This document shows positions 32,261 to 43,895 of a stretch of 64,000 nt of DNA, in pieces. The translations under genes were made by a program, and so were the position numbers. The notes beneath the pieces were generated by a model. It was not told the DNA's origin. It did not search any database and worked only from the letters and a program-made list of their open reading frames with translations. Numbering within the stretch: position 1 is the stretch's first letter; each line of letters opens with the position of its first letter. Origin of the DNA: Mortierella alpina (Eukaryota; Mortierellomycota; Mortierellomycetes; Mortierellales; Mortierellaceae); the NCBI GenBank assembly GCA_029449245.1, contig JANATF010000006.1:1550001-1614000 (forward strand). The letters are read 5' to 3'.

Positions 32261-35200
32261 ATGATCTCGGATGGCAACTACAAATCGGCCTCGTCCCAGC
32301 CCGGTGGAAAGCGACATAGATTTCGCAACTTGTTTCGGTCCTCCAAACCCGAGGAAACGACCCAAGCTGTTAACCCAGAGACGGATATCCAGCATCTCCA
32401 AACTGCCAGTACCGAGGTTGTTGCATCCCTCAAAGTAGTAAGCGGAAGTAGCAGCCTGAAAACGGAGCCGCTGCTCACGACGACGGAAGCAAGGAAGGCT
32501 CGCTCAAATATTTTCTCTGAGAACGTGGAGAGACCAGCCGCCTGTGGCGAGGTGCCAAAAATTGGCGCACGCATCAACAGCACGCCCCAACTTGCCTTGT
32601 GTAGCAGTCTTCTTCCCAAGAATGATGGCGCTAAAGCTATACCGAATGACCATACACTCCCCGATTGGATCAAAGCCATAATGAACGACACTGTCGAACA
32701 TCATCATATCCGCTGGCTAGAAACACGCATGGTCGAGGAGTTTTCAAAGGATGCAGTCAAGGACGCGGCTGCTATCACTGAGGTCGTCCTTCTTGGACCT
32801 GTTCTTGATTGCGAGCACTACCGCAAGCTTCTCAATTGCTTCACCGCCGAGTTTGGGAAGGCTGTAATTCTGGATGTCCATCTACTCCAAGGCCTCATCC
32901 AAGTGGTCCAGTGTGCCTCCGAGGGATATCTTGTTGCAGATGATCTCGTCAGGATCATGAGCATTCTCAGAGTACAGTTGCAGAACATCCACCAACAATC
33001 GACCGAACATCTATACCACCTTACGCTTGCACTCTCGCGGCTCCTCGATGTCATGGCTGAACACAAGGTCCAAGATGTGAAACACGTTGAAGAACATGAA
33101 GTTCTATCTGGGATCTTCTCTAGCCTGCGCAGCAACTCGGACCCTTTCTTGATGTACCAAGCATCGTACACCTACCAAGCCCTTCAGTATGTCCCAGATG
33201 ACGAGACCGCACTGCAGACGATCCTACGACACTCGGCTGGAGTAGCAGACAGTCTCGTCAAGATTTCGGGGGTGACCAAACTGGATTTCAGTTCCGTGCT
33301 CGATGGACTCAAGGGCCTTCAAGAGACCTTAAGCAGCACATACGATGCTGCTAAGTCAGGCTACGAGGGCTTTTTCTCGCTTTTGGAGAGTGGACGTGGG
33401 GTCTTTGACAGCTTGAAGGATGGGCTCTCAACAGGACAAAAGCGTCCATGGTATCCAGCCCTCCGCGCTGCAGATGGCTTCCTTCGCCAGGGTCAGTTGG
33501 CAGATCTGAACCAATTGATTGTCGAGGCTCCTTGCCGTCGAGATCCTCTGTTCCAGTGGGGTATCTGCCAGTTGCTAGGCGAGCTTGCAGTGGACGGAAC
33601 CTGGGTGGCCACCGTACGTCAAAAGGCCATAGATCTTCTTGTGGATCTCTACAGGAATGATGTGGAGTGGGCCCAGGATGAGAGCGTCAAAGGCTGGATG
33701 ATGGCTGTCCTCATCCAACTCGGGAATACGTCAGATCCCGCCATGAAGGACCATGTCGAAAATCTGCTCGATGACCTGAGAAAGGACGGCTGCTCGTCGG
33801 CCTCGCACTCTTATCCGTTGAAGGCTCGCCTTCAGATGCCAACAGCATCGCCTCTACTCGCTCGCGTCCAGGAGATACCCTATGTCGAGTACGATCTCTA
33901 CCAACTCAAACATCGACGACTGGAAGAACAGAAGCTGGCTGTGTACATCCCGCCTATGGCCAAACCAACCCAGCAGGCTCTAGACAGCGACATGTTCCCC
34001 TTGATGGAGAAGGTGGTCGAGTTCTTGGCCAGTGAGCGCCAGGTGATGCTGATTCTAGGCGACTCGGGAGCCGGAAAGTCGACGTTTAACCGACATCTGG
34101 AGTGCGAGCTTTGGAGGGGCTATACGAGCGGTGGACAGATTCCACTGTTCATCAACATGCCAGCCTTGAGCAAGCCGGAGAGCGACCTTGTTGCTGAGCA
34201 ACTGAAGATGCACAGCTTTACAGACGTCCAGATCCAGGAACTCAAGCGTCATCGGCAGCTCACCATCATCTGTGATGGTTACGACGAGAGCCAGCTTACC
34301 ACAAACATTCACACCACCAATCAACTGAATCAACCAGGACAATGGAATGTCAAGCTGGTGGTGAGCTGCCGAAGCCAGTATCTTGGCCATGACTACCACA
34401 AACGGTTTGTGCCTGCGGGAATTGATCACTACAGCGCGCCAGCTTTGCACCAGTTCCAAGAGGCCGTCATTACCCCCTTCTCGATATTCCAGATTGAGGA
34501 TTATGTCGAGCAATACGTCCCATTGGAACCGCGACCATGGGATACTGAGGATTATATGGAGAAGCTGACTACAATTCCCAACCTGATGGATCTGGTCACA
34601 AACCCATTCCTTTTGATCCTCTCACTGGGTGCCCTACCAAATGTTGTGAAGGACAAGAAGGACCTCACCACCGTCCGAATCACCCGTGTCGCGCTCTACG
34701 ACAGCTTTGTCGAGCATTGGATTGGAGCCAACAAACGACGTCTGGAGAAGCAAAGGCTGAACCAGGAGAGTCAGGAAGTGCTCGACGAATTGAGTGAAGA
34801 TGACTTTGAGCGATACGGGATCCAATATCAAAAGGATCTGGCTGCTGCCATCTTTCGAGAACAAGAAGGCAGGCCCGTCATCGAATACACCCACAAGCGA
34901 GACAAGTCGTCTTGGAAAGCAAGGTTCTTTGGTCCAGAGCCGGAGCCAACCCTTCTTAGAGGGTGCAGTCTGTTGACTCGTGGCGGCAATCAGTATCGAT
35001 TCATTCATCGATCCATCCTGGAATATTTCTACTCTCGATACGTGCACGAGCCAAGTAAAAACGATGACAAGTCTATTCTAGCGGCCAGTCTCGAGACCAC
35101 TACCTCCATACAGCCTATTGCCGAGCATCCTCTGTCCCAGAGAAACCTCGTCAGTGAGCCCTCCATCATTGAGTTCCTGTGCGAGCGTGTGCAATCCGAG

Positions 35201-36644
35201 GTCGTGTACAAGGGGCAACTACTGGCCATTATCGATCAATCGAAAACGGATCCAGACGCAAGCCAAGCAGCAGCAAATGCCATGACGGTTTTGGTTCGGG
35301 CTGGGGTCCTCTTCAATGGAGTTGATCTACGAGGCATCCGGATTCCAGGCGCAGACTTGAGCGGCGGACAGTTTGATTCAGCGCAACTGCAAGGAGCGGA
35401 TTTGAGAAACACCAACCTTCGTAACACTTGGCTGCGTCAGGCTGATTTGAGCAAGGCGCAGATGGATGTTCAGTTTGGCGAATGGCCATTTCTTGAGGAA
35501 GAGGACACAGTGAATAGTTGTGCATACTCGCCGGATGGGTACATAGTTGCCGCTGGCCTAGGGAATGGCGCCATCAGTCTTTACGAGACCACGACTTGGG
35601 AAAAGACTAGCACACTATGTGGCCACACAGGGGAGGTCGCCAGCGTGGTGTTTTCGCCAAGCAGCAAGTATGTTGCCTCGGGCAGTTCCGACAAGTCGGT
35701 GCGGCTTTGGGACGCACAAACCGGTGCACCTGGTGCCATCTTAAGCGGCCACACTGGCCCCGTTCTCAGCGTGGTGTTTTCGCCAAGCGGCCAGCAGATT
35801 GCCTCGGGCAGTGAGGGCAACACGGTGCGACTCTGGAACGCACAAACCGGTGCACCCTGGAGCCATCCTAAGCGGCCACACCAACGACGTTAGAAGCGTG
35901 GTGTTTTCGCCAAGCGGCCAGCTGATTGCCTCGGGCAGTTGCGACACCACGGTGCGGCTTTGGGACGCACAAACCGGTGCACCTGGTGCCATCCTAAGCG
36001 GCCACACCGGCTATGTTCTCAGCGTGAAGTTTTCGCCAAGCGGCCAGCAGATTGCCTCTGGCGGGTTCGACAAAACGGTGCGGCTCTGGGACGCACAAAC
36101 CGGTGCACCTGATACCATCCTAAGCGGCCACACCGGCTATGTTCTTAGCGTGGTGTTTTCACCAAGCGGCCAGCTGATTGCCTCGGGCAGCTATGACAAC
36201 ACGGTGCGCCTCTGGGACGCGCAAACAGGTGCTCTCTGTTCCATTCTAAGAGGCCATACCGACCAGGTTACAAGCGTGGTGTTTACGTCAAGCGGCCAGC
36301 AGATTGCTTCTGGCAGTTATGACATGACAGTGCGGCTTTGGGATCTGGAATCAAGTCGGTGTTTGACTGTGATTAAAGATTTTCACAGCGTCGTAGAAAG
36401 TATTTCTTGGAATGCAAACGGAAACAGCAGCTTCTTTGCAACGGGCTGTCACGATGGATCTGTTCGTGTGTGGCAGGTGATAGGAGAGAGCCATATTGTC
36501 CACCTACGCTGGAGCTCTAAGCATGACCAGCTTATCGTATCCGATACCAGTATCCTGAATACGCAGGGCTTAAGCAGGACGAATACGAAACTCCTAGAGC
36601 AACGAGGTGCTGTGAACAAAGTAGTTTGTAAGAAAGAACCGTAG
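32261..36644 (+). CDS. NLR-like STAND protein: ARM-like / NACHT / pentapeptide / WD40, with a frameshift
   Basis: Fungal NACHT proteins are candidate sensors in non-self recognition and programmed cell death. The main frame (32261-35893) codes 1210 residues. Residues ~130-560 are helical, ARM-like; NACHT follows with Walker A GDSGAGKST (600-608), Walker B LTIICDGYDE (Asp ~672) and a sensor-like VVSCRSQYLG. FIHRSILEYFYSRYV closes the winged-helix region. Pentapeptide repeats (ADLSG, ADLRN, TNLRN, ADLSK) occupy ~1018-1070. WD40 blades start near 1084. A +1 insertion (CCC at 35855-35857 where sister repeats have CC) ends the frame after three blades. The next frame (to 36644) carries five more blades with GHT and VRLWD motifs, so an intact form would have about eight. 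It may be a null allele, a sequencing error, or be bypassed by splicing. ATG 32261 is the first in frame. Confidence 0.85.
35621..36377 (+). repeat. 126-bp tandem WD40 repeats
   Basis: The GGCCACAC/GGCCATAC block that begins each blade occurs at 35621, 35747, 35874, 36000, 36126 and 36252. Spacings are 126, 127, 126, 126 and 126. Repeats are highly similar at DNA level (shared GACGCACAAACCGGTGCACC), a sign of recent duplication or gene conversion. The single 127 interval is the frameshift. Confidence 0.97.
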
Positions 36645-37926
36645 GTTGCAATAATGCGGTAGAAAGTTGTTCAAGGTCAAAGTTTTGAATGAACCATAGT
36701 ATATCAACCCATGCAGACACGAGGTGAATACAAAAATTCTTCACAGTCAATACGCGTCTATATGAACACGATCACGCGCTGATGCTGCCTTCTGGAGTTG
36801 GATCACTCACGGTATAAACCCAGAGATCCACACTGGCAGCGCTAGCAGTCGTTCCGGCGGCGAATATCATGCCCAGGGACATTTCGCGTCCTCCAAGATC
36901 TTCGAGACGCGTTATCACCTCTCCGATGCCACGGCAAACAACACACTACTTCAAACATCATACACCCTCCCGTGTGGGAATATTCTGTAGCTTGAATGCT
37001 TTGCGTCTTTGGGAATCAGGAGCCAAACATCGCTCGCATCCAGTCTTACAGTGCCAGTCTGATTGCATTAGAAGTCGTCGTCTCACTATAAGTGAATCGC
37101 ATTCCAGAACGACCTCTACAGGTGAGTTAATGAAACGCATGGGGGCTGTATGGCCTCGGAATGCATCAAGGCACTGCGCCTTGATCGTAAAGCCTGAGCT
37201 GCATTGCTCAGGTGCAGGTGTGCTTGCGCCTGGTCTACGCGAATAAGGTTTTGAATCACTGTACTCGTGCTGTCTCTCTCAGCACGCTCGGCGAATCTTG
37301 CGATGTAGTAACCCTTCACCGACCTTCACCAACCGCGGCTTCATTCAGCGTTCAAACAACGTCCACGACCGAAGAGAGCGCTCAGACCCTTGTGTTGTTA
37401 TCGTCGCTCGACGCGCCAATGGACTCTCCAGCAAGACGTAAGGCACCAGACTTGTTCGTTGCCTTGCCCCCCTGGCATGGTAAGTATATAGTATTTGTGC
37501 TGCGCTTCCTGAGGGAATGAATATCCTCAAAGTACATTGAAGTTGTGCATTCCAAGGGCCAGCAGGATCAAATCGGCGTCCTAAAACAGCGATAGGCAGG
37601 CACACAGGACATTTCCACAAGCATGAAGGGCAGATCAATTAGAGTTTTGCTGCTTGACAGACTTGACTCACGAAGCCGTAAGAGGGACTGCTGTGGATTG
37701 ACTTTGCCCGTGCTTTTTCTCAGATGGGTCATTTGCGTCCGAGTGCGAGGGCAAAATGCTATCTATCGGTGATTGGGTGAGACCAATCATTTAAAACAAA
37801 ACCTGTGTCGCCTTTTCCTTCTTGCTCACTCTTCACTCCGTTCCCTCTTTTCTTTGTTCAAGGACAGCACCCCCTTCTCATCTCCCATCGACGACAGCCA
37901 GCACACATCGAAGCATAAGCACAGCG
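36645..37926. other. Intergenic, upstream of threonine deaminase
   Basis: About 1.3 kb. A plus frame at 37212-37520 looks mildly protein-like (SSLDAPMDSPARRKAPDLFVALPPW followed by donor-like GTAAGT at 37481) but has no start or partner exon. The last ~120 bases are a CT-rich leader of the ILV1 homologue. Confidence 0.4.
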
Positions 37927-39778
37927 ATGACCTCGACCGCACCCTCAACGTTACCGGGAGCTACAGCTCCTGCGTCCTATGTGCCACCCTTCCTCCGCAC
38001 CGAGTCTCGTCCCGGATCGCCCTCGGCCCATTACCCTTCTGCAGCCCCCGACGACAACACGCAATACCCAGACTACCTCCGCCTGATCCTCACGGCTCGC
38101 TGCTATGAGATCCTCAAGCAGTCGCCCTTAACCCACGCCATCAATCTCTCAAATCGCACCAACAACCAGATCTACCTTAAGCGCGAGGATCTCCAAGACG
38201 TCTTCTCGTTCAAGATCCGAGGTGCCTACAACAAACTCGCCCATCTCACCGAGGAGGAGAAGAGACGAGGAGTGATTGCATGCTCTGCAGGGAACCATGC
38301 CCAGGGTGTTGCGCTCGCTGCCAAGACCATGGGCATTAAAGCGACCATTGTTATGCCGACACCTACACCAGAGATCAAATCGAGGAACGTGTTACGGTTA
38401 GGATCCACTGTGATCTTGCACGGAAAGAATTTTGACGAAGCAAAGGCAGAGTGCGAGCGGCTAACCGCTCTCGAGAACTATACCAACATCCCGCCGTTCG
38501 ATGACCCGTATGTGATCGCTGGGCAGGGAACAATTGCAGCAGAGATCTTGCGACAGCACAATCTGCAGAAAATCGACGCCATCTTTTGCTGTGTAGGTGG
38601 AGGCGGCTTGATCGCCGGAGTAGCCGCCTATGTGAAGCGTGTTGCGCCCCACATCAGGATTGTTGGATGCGAGACTGGCGACGCCAATGCCATGACCCAG
38701 AGTTTGAGGGCCGGCAAAATTGTAGGTCTGACGGACGTTGGTCTCTTTGCGGATGGAGCAGCAGTCAAGGTCGTTGGAAAGGAGCCCTTCCGGTTATGCC
38801 AAAGCTTTGTCGATGAGATGGTTGAAGTGACCAACGATGAGGTGAGTTCAATCTTATTTATAAGGGGTTTGTTTATCTTTTGATAAGTCCTGATCCTAAA
38901 AGAACGAATCCACTCCGCACAATAGATCTGCGCTGCTATCAAGGACATCTTCGAGGACACACGCTCCATCGTCGAGCCTGCTGGAGGACTTGCTGTAGCA
39001 GGATGCAAAAAGTATCTCCGGGAGCACAACCTCACCAACACAACCTGCGTTGCCATCACCTCTGGCGCCAATATGAACTTTGAGCGCCTCCGCTTCGTGG
39101 CCGAGCGTGCATTACTGGGAGAGCAGAAGGAGGCGTTGCTCTCGGTAGTCATTCCCGAGAAACCCGGCGCATTCTTGAAACTCTACAATCATATTCATCC
39201 ATTAATGGTCACAGAGTTCTCTTACCGGTATGCACCCAACAGGAGAGCACAGATCTACATGTCATTCCTGTGCGAGGACCGGCGACGGGAAGTTCCCCTG
39301 ATTATGGATCGTCTGAGCCATGAGGATATGCAGGCATGGGATATTAGCGAGGATGAGATGGCCAAGAGCCATGCACGATACATGATTGGAGGCAGATCAG
39401 AAGCCGAGAACGAGCGGATGTTCCGCTTCGAGTTCCCAGAGAGACCAGGTGCATTATTGCAGTTCCTGGAGGGACTGCGCGCTGGATGGAATGTGTCCCT
39501 CTTCCACTATCGCAACCATGGATCAGGTAAGAGCTCTTCCCCTTTCTCATTATGACAGTGACTGATGGAGATGTAAAGTCTCTTAAGAAACAAGGAATGA
39601 TTACCAACGTGTCATTTTCCTTTTTAATTTACCCGGATTGATAGACTTGGGCAAGGTTCTGGCTGGATTACAAGTACCAGAAGAAGACAATGAGGAGTTT
39701 GCAAAGTATTTAGCCCAACTCAACTACCACTGGGTCGAGGAGACCAACAATCCACTCTACAAGCAGTTCTTCTGTTGA
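37927..39778 (+). CDS. ILV1: Threonine deaminase (biosynthetic)
   Basis: PLP enzyme converting threonine to 2-oxobutyrate, the first and feedback-controlled step of isoleucine synthesis, normally mitochondrial. Exons are 37927-38841, 38926-39526 and 39645-39778 (549 residues), introns 84 and 118 bases. The PLP lysine lies in [11 protein letters not shown] (Lys ~96). [10 protein letters not shown], the glycine loop [10 protein letters not shown] and [22 protein letters not shown] are diagnostic. Two C-terminal ACT-like regulatory domains follow ([17 protein letters not shown] and [19 protein letters not shown]), the site of isoleucine inhibition in homologues. ATG 37927 is the only in-frame Met upstream of the core. 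The N-terminus ([11 protein letters not shown]) is a weak presequence, so targeting is uncertain. The gene converges on the lipoate ligase with 99 bases between stops. Confidence 0.96.
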
Positions 39779-39877
39779 ACATCCACCCCGTGCCTAGACT
39801 GCACGATTCTGAGAAAAAAAACACGAATAAAGTCTTGTACGTGAGTGGATTCATCGATTTTATCCATTAAAGTCCAT

Positions 39878-42001
39878 CTATAGTTCTTCCTTGAGCCACC
39901 GAACGACATCTTTCAGTTTTTCTGCTGCTCCTGGAGGCGTCAGCACTTCAGGTGCCTCGTACATGATTCTCTCCACCGCCAGATCAATTCCCTGCTGGTC
40001 GTACCGTTGGCCCTCCATGCCAATTCCCAGCGCAGTCAATGGCAAAGACTGAGCATTAATAGTCGGGTCAATTGAGGTCACATCCACGTCTGTAATCAGA
40101 CCCTCCTTTGATTTGATAGTCATGTCCTAATTACAGTAAGTGACATGTAAAGTAACGCAAAGAAAAACAAAAATGTTGGTACGACCGACATCATGCAGGC
40201 ATTAGGCACATCTCGGGTACATCAACGACAATTAGTAGAGGCACATCGCTTACAATAGAACCCCATGAAAAATCCTTTTCGAGCCTATATCTGAACTCTG
40301 GTGTCTGTCCAAACATCCACTCCCAAGTTTTCATATCATCCCTGATCTTTTTGACGCCTTCCATCCGTTCGACCATGGCTTCATCCACCGTTACAGGCTC
40401 GCCTTCCAGGTTCTGTCTCCACTTATCAAAGGAATACCGTTTCAAGAACTCGGTCCTGGTCGCTTCACAGAACGACAAGTGATCAATTGTGAAGGAAGAC
40501 TCCCGCAGCCGGGTCACGGGTGATCGTACGGACGCGACTCCCTTGGTGATAAGACCCGACTTGTTGACTTTGAGATACTGCCCAAGAGTAGACAGGTCAG
40601 TATCAATAAGCATTGTTCCATGGTGGTAGGACCGGTGTTGGATCAGTTTGAAGGCAGATCCTGAGACGTAAGTGAGATTCAAGACCGACCAAAACAAGGT
40701 GTTTGTGTTAAAACATTTCTGGCCTTTCGAAAACGTATGGCGCTGTAAGCATGTATGGTTGGTTGCATGCCTTGCAAGATCAAAAGCAAAAGAAAAAAAA
40801 CACGAGCTTTGAATACATTCGATATCATGAGGTTGACATATCTTTTTTCCGTCCAGAACAATATCGTGGCGCTCATTGACGATGGCGGGTATATCGAGTT
40901 CATGCAACGCGCGACAGATCAAATCCACGTTGGTCCTGCGGTCAAAAACGTCTCGCGGCATCATGATCGAGTAGTTTGTATTACCCATGTCCTAAATGAT
41001 ATCAAGACAAGGGTTTTAGTGGGGAAAAAAAAGAGGGGTAAAGTATGGCCATAGAGCGAAAGACATTACGCTCTCAATTTCTTAGTTTTTTTTTTTTTTG
41101 GAAGAGAAACGTTGCGCTCATCTTGCTTCATGTCTAGATCCGGCGGTGTTCGTTCTTACATGATACACCGTGCCACCTCCACTCTTGCGTCTCACAAATG
41201 GCACACCGTCTCTTGCCATGAGTTTCAGGTTGCATTCCTTCCAGGGATTCTAATGGTCAAAAACGGCGGAAGAAAAAAAACACATTGGGGGTATAAACAG
41301 TGAGTCTTTCTATATCGCAAACGAATGCTATGCTCCTCCATGGTGTTTACTTTATCATGCTCCTTTTCGGTTACCTGGTTGCGCCCAATAATAACCGATT
41401 TCGAGTTTCGGTACAAGAAGAGGATGTAGGTGGTGGGATCCGAGTTTCTGAAGAGCCTAGGAAGGGAGAAATAGTCCCGCGCACAGTATCGGAATATCAT
41501 TGTTACCTTCTGTGAGAATACGGCTCAGGTTCACTTTGCAAGGTTACATTGTCTTGCTTTGGCGCCTTGGTATCAAAGCGGTTGTCACATACCATTCCTC
41601 GAAGGCAAGGTTGGTCCAAGGGTCGTTCAGTTTAGAGATGTACGTTTCGACCTACGTGGTTTGGTTAGTTGGGCTGTAAGCTCCCTAGGTCGCTCGTCCA
41701 TTGCACAACCAGCAGTATCACTTTGATTGTATTTTGGGCAACGACATACTTTGTAGCTTCCTTGCACGTTCTTTGTTGCTGGCTTCTGTGGTGCCTTCAC
41801 ATGGTTCAAATCAGCTTCTCCTGATCCCGCATTCGAGTATAATCTCCGGTAAACATTCCTGGTTCCTGTGAGGAGAATCGAGATTGGGATCGGAGCTTGC
41901 ACTGCGAACGCCGTGGAATCTCTTGCCTTAGACAATGCTTGGCATCGCAGCAGAGAGACGAATGGGTGGGGACGGAACATTGGCCTTCGAACAGTGAGCA
42001 C
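39878..42001 (-). CDS. AIM22: Lipoate-protein ligase / lipoyltransferase, mitochondrial, with an AT-AC intron
   Basis: Attaches lipoate to E2 subunits and GcvH. Seven exons: 42001-41750, 41651-41593, 41456-41375, 41249-41160, 40991-40842, 40667-40254 and 40126-39878 (431 residues). The Arg/Ser-rich N-terminus fits a mitochondrial presequence. The LplA core is intact: [36 protein letters not shown] (~151-169) and [23 protein letters not shown], whose Lys-Val join spans the fifth intron. That intron (40841-40668, 174 bases) begins ATATGT and ends CTTAC. The normal AG (CTCAG) a few bases downstream cannot be used with any nearby GT donor without an in-frame stop or loss of KVSGSA. Retention would insert 58 residues without a stop. 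The C-terminal accessory domain ([15 protein letters not shown]) completes the family length. The other five introns are GT-AG. Confidence 0.9.
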
Positions 42002-42661
42002 GAAGGCTGTTTGAGAGTGGGCAAAAATAACGGAGTAGGAATGGCTGTAGGCGAATCAAAGTTTTGGGCGGGCAAACTGCAGCCCCCAACATATCGACGT
42101 CCGAGTCGGATCCGGGTCCAACGCGAAAGAAGAGCTACATGAGAGCGGCACTGAAAAGATCTTTTAAAGAGGGATCATTCATATGGTCTCCGTCAATTCA
42201 TCTTTTGAAGAGTGATCATTCATGGTCTCCGTCAAATGCATTCATGGCATAATGCCTTGTAGGACGCGTCCTTTGCATAAAGACAGTGTGTTGTTTATTA
42301 TTAGGCACGCGACAAAGCAAACGCAGGATGTGAGGCCTTCTGCCTTGTGACATTTCAGCAGGCGGCCAGTTTGCTTTCCAGTCCGGCAATTGCCAGAGAG
42401 GGGCGGAGACCCTGGAGAGCTGGCGTGAGAAGTGAAAAAGTCTCACTTGCGAGGTGGATCAGCACGCTGATCATTTGCTGTGTCTCTGGCTGTGGACCCT
42501 CAGTGTGCACCGGTCCATTGTGTGAGGCAGATACATCCTCTTTATCAACATCTTACAGCCACCATTCCTGCTTCACACATCCACTTCTCTTCTTTCTTTC
42601 AAATCGCTCTTTTCATTATCTGTCGCTGCTCGCAGTCTTGCAAGCTTGTTGATTAAACACA
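42002..42661. promoter_or_regulatory. Divergent promoter between lipoate ligase and phosphosite-repeat protein
   Basis: About 660 bases. Contains two near copies of ATTCATATGGTCTCCGTCAA / ATTCATGGTCTCCGTCAAAT (42177-42197 and 42219-42241) and a short palindrome GATCAGCACGCTGATC near 42456. A pyrimidine-rich leader with CTTTC runs precedes ATG 42662. Confidence 0.45.
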
Positions 42662-43477
42662 ATGGCCGATGTTATCCACCATCCTCAACCCGAGCCTGGG
42701 CTTACAGACTACAATAAATTGTACAACACATCGGGATACAGCGGCAGCAATACCGATGTTCATCTTCTAGCAACTGATCACCCTACCCCCGTTAACACCA
42801 GCATTGCCGGATATGGCCCATTGGACTATGGGTATGGCATGACTCCAACCACTGCTGCCACTGCTTACTCCAATAATGCCCACATGGCTCCATTCTCTGC
42901 ACCCCCTATGGGACCAGGCTCTATTGCCGCGGCACACGCTGCAGGCGGCCGCCGCTCATCTCTTCGAAATCTCTTCACCGGAGGCGACAACAGCAACAAC
43001 GCCAGACGAAGTACCCACAGCCTGCCTTCGACAGGATCCACCCACAGCAACCTGGATACCCGGCGACGCAGTTCGATCGCAAATCTGTTTAATCCAGACA
43101 GCAATGGTCCTTCTGGAGATCAATTAGGACGTCGACGATCGTCTGCCTATGAGCTGATGGGGTACAAACCGGAAACCGATGGTAACTTGCATAAAGGGTA
43201 AGCACAGACGCTTCGCTGTAGCCAAACTTTAGTGCTTTTGTTTTATAGTGTCGGTAGCCGTCTTACCTTTAGACGTCAAACATGTCATTTCACTAGGCCA
43301 TATGCTGATGTGAGCAGGGCACAAGCTCAGCACATGGAGCGCCTCCGTGAGGCAGAGAAGAACCTACATCGTACTCACAACATAGATGGTCTTCCCATCC
43401 CTCAGGAAAGCGGCCAGAGACGTCGATCCAGCCTAGCGCATATACTCGGACTTGACAAGCATTTACTTGCGCGCTAG
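42662..43477 (+). CDS. Unrecognised protein with four RRxSS basophilic phosphosite motifs
   Basis: Exons 42662-43197 and 43297-43477 (238 residues), 99-base intron, phase 2. The first ~100 residues are disordered, Tyr/Ser/Thr/Ala-rich. Then four related motifs appear: RRSSLRNLF, RRRSSIANLF, RRRSSAYELMG and RRRSSLAHILGL, the last at the C-terminus. Each is Arg-Arg-x-Ser-like followed by a Leu/Ile pair, a good match to cAMP-dependent kinase sites and possible 14-3-3 sites. Between the third and fourth lies a charged helix (RAQAQHMERLREAEKNLHR). No enzyme domain is visible. It is probably a signalling-regulated scaffold or stress protein, but this is inference. The start is in good context (CACAATGG). 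Confidence 0.8.
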
Positions 43478-43895
43478 TTCTGCATGGGTCAATTTGCTGT
43501 ACTGTACATAGTTCTAAAAGAAAAGGAAAACATGGAGCAAGAGAACAGGAGATCAAGAAAGAAATGACGGCACCCTTGTGTTCCACTATCTCGGATATCA
43601 TACGAATGAATAAATGCCGTAAATTCCAAGTTGTCAGTTCATGCTGGAATAAGCATTGCGATACCTCTATGCAAACGATCTGCAACGCTCAGGCCGTTTG
43701 GTTATGTGAACCGTCGGTTCGCTGGATTGGAATCCCGACTAGAACAAAAAAGAAGGCACGATTACACTCGAGGCAAGAATCCAAAAAAAAAACCCCCCAT
43801 TGCTCTTTGTTTTTTGCACAACGTCTCTACTTTCTCGCTGCATTCAAACCCCTTACTCCTTACCCCACCCCCACTACCGAGATATACAAGAAAGC
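43478..43895. other. Intergenic, aquaporin promoter side
   Basis: About 420 bases with A-rich runs and a CCCCACCCCCACTACC leader just before the aquaporin ATG. Nothing else recognised. Confidence 0.4.

Noticed and set aside
35581-36007. Minus-strand frames across the WD40 repeats
   Set aside because: Periodic antisense shadows of the 126-bp repeats; the peptides repeat because the DNA does.
40191-40988. Reading the lipoate ligase as a single exon through 40668-40841
   Set aside because: The frame is open, but it would put 58 unrelated residues between GKK and VSGSA, which are adjacent in the family. Kept as an intron-retention possibility only.
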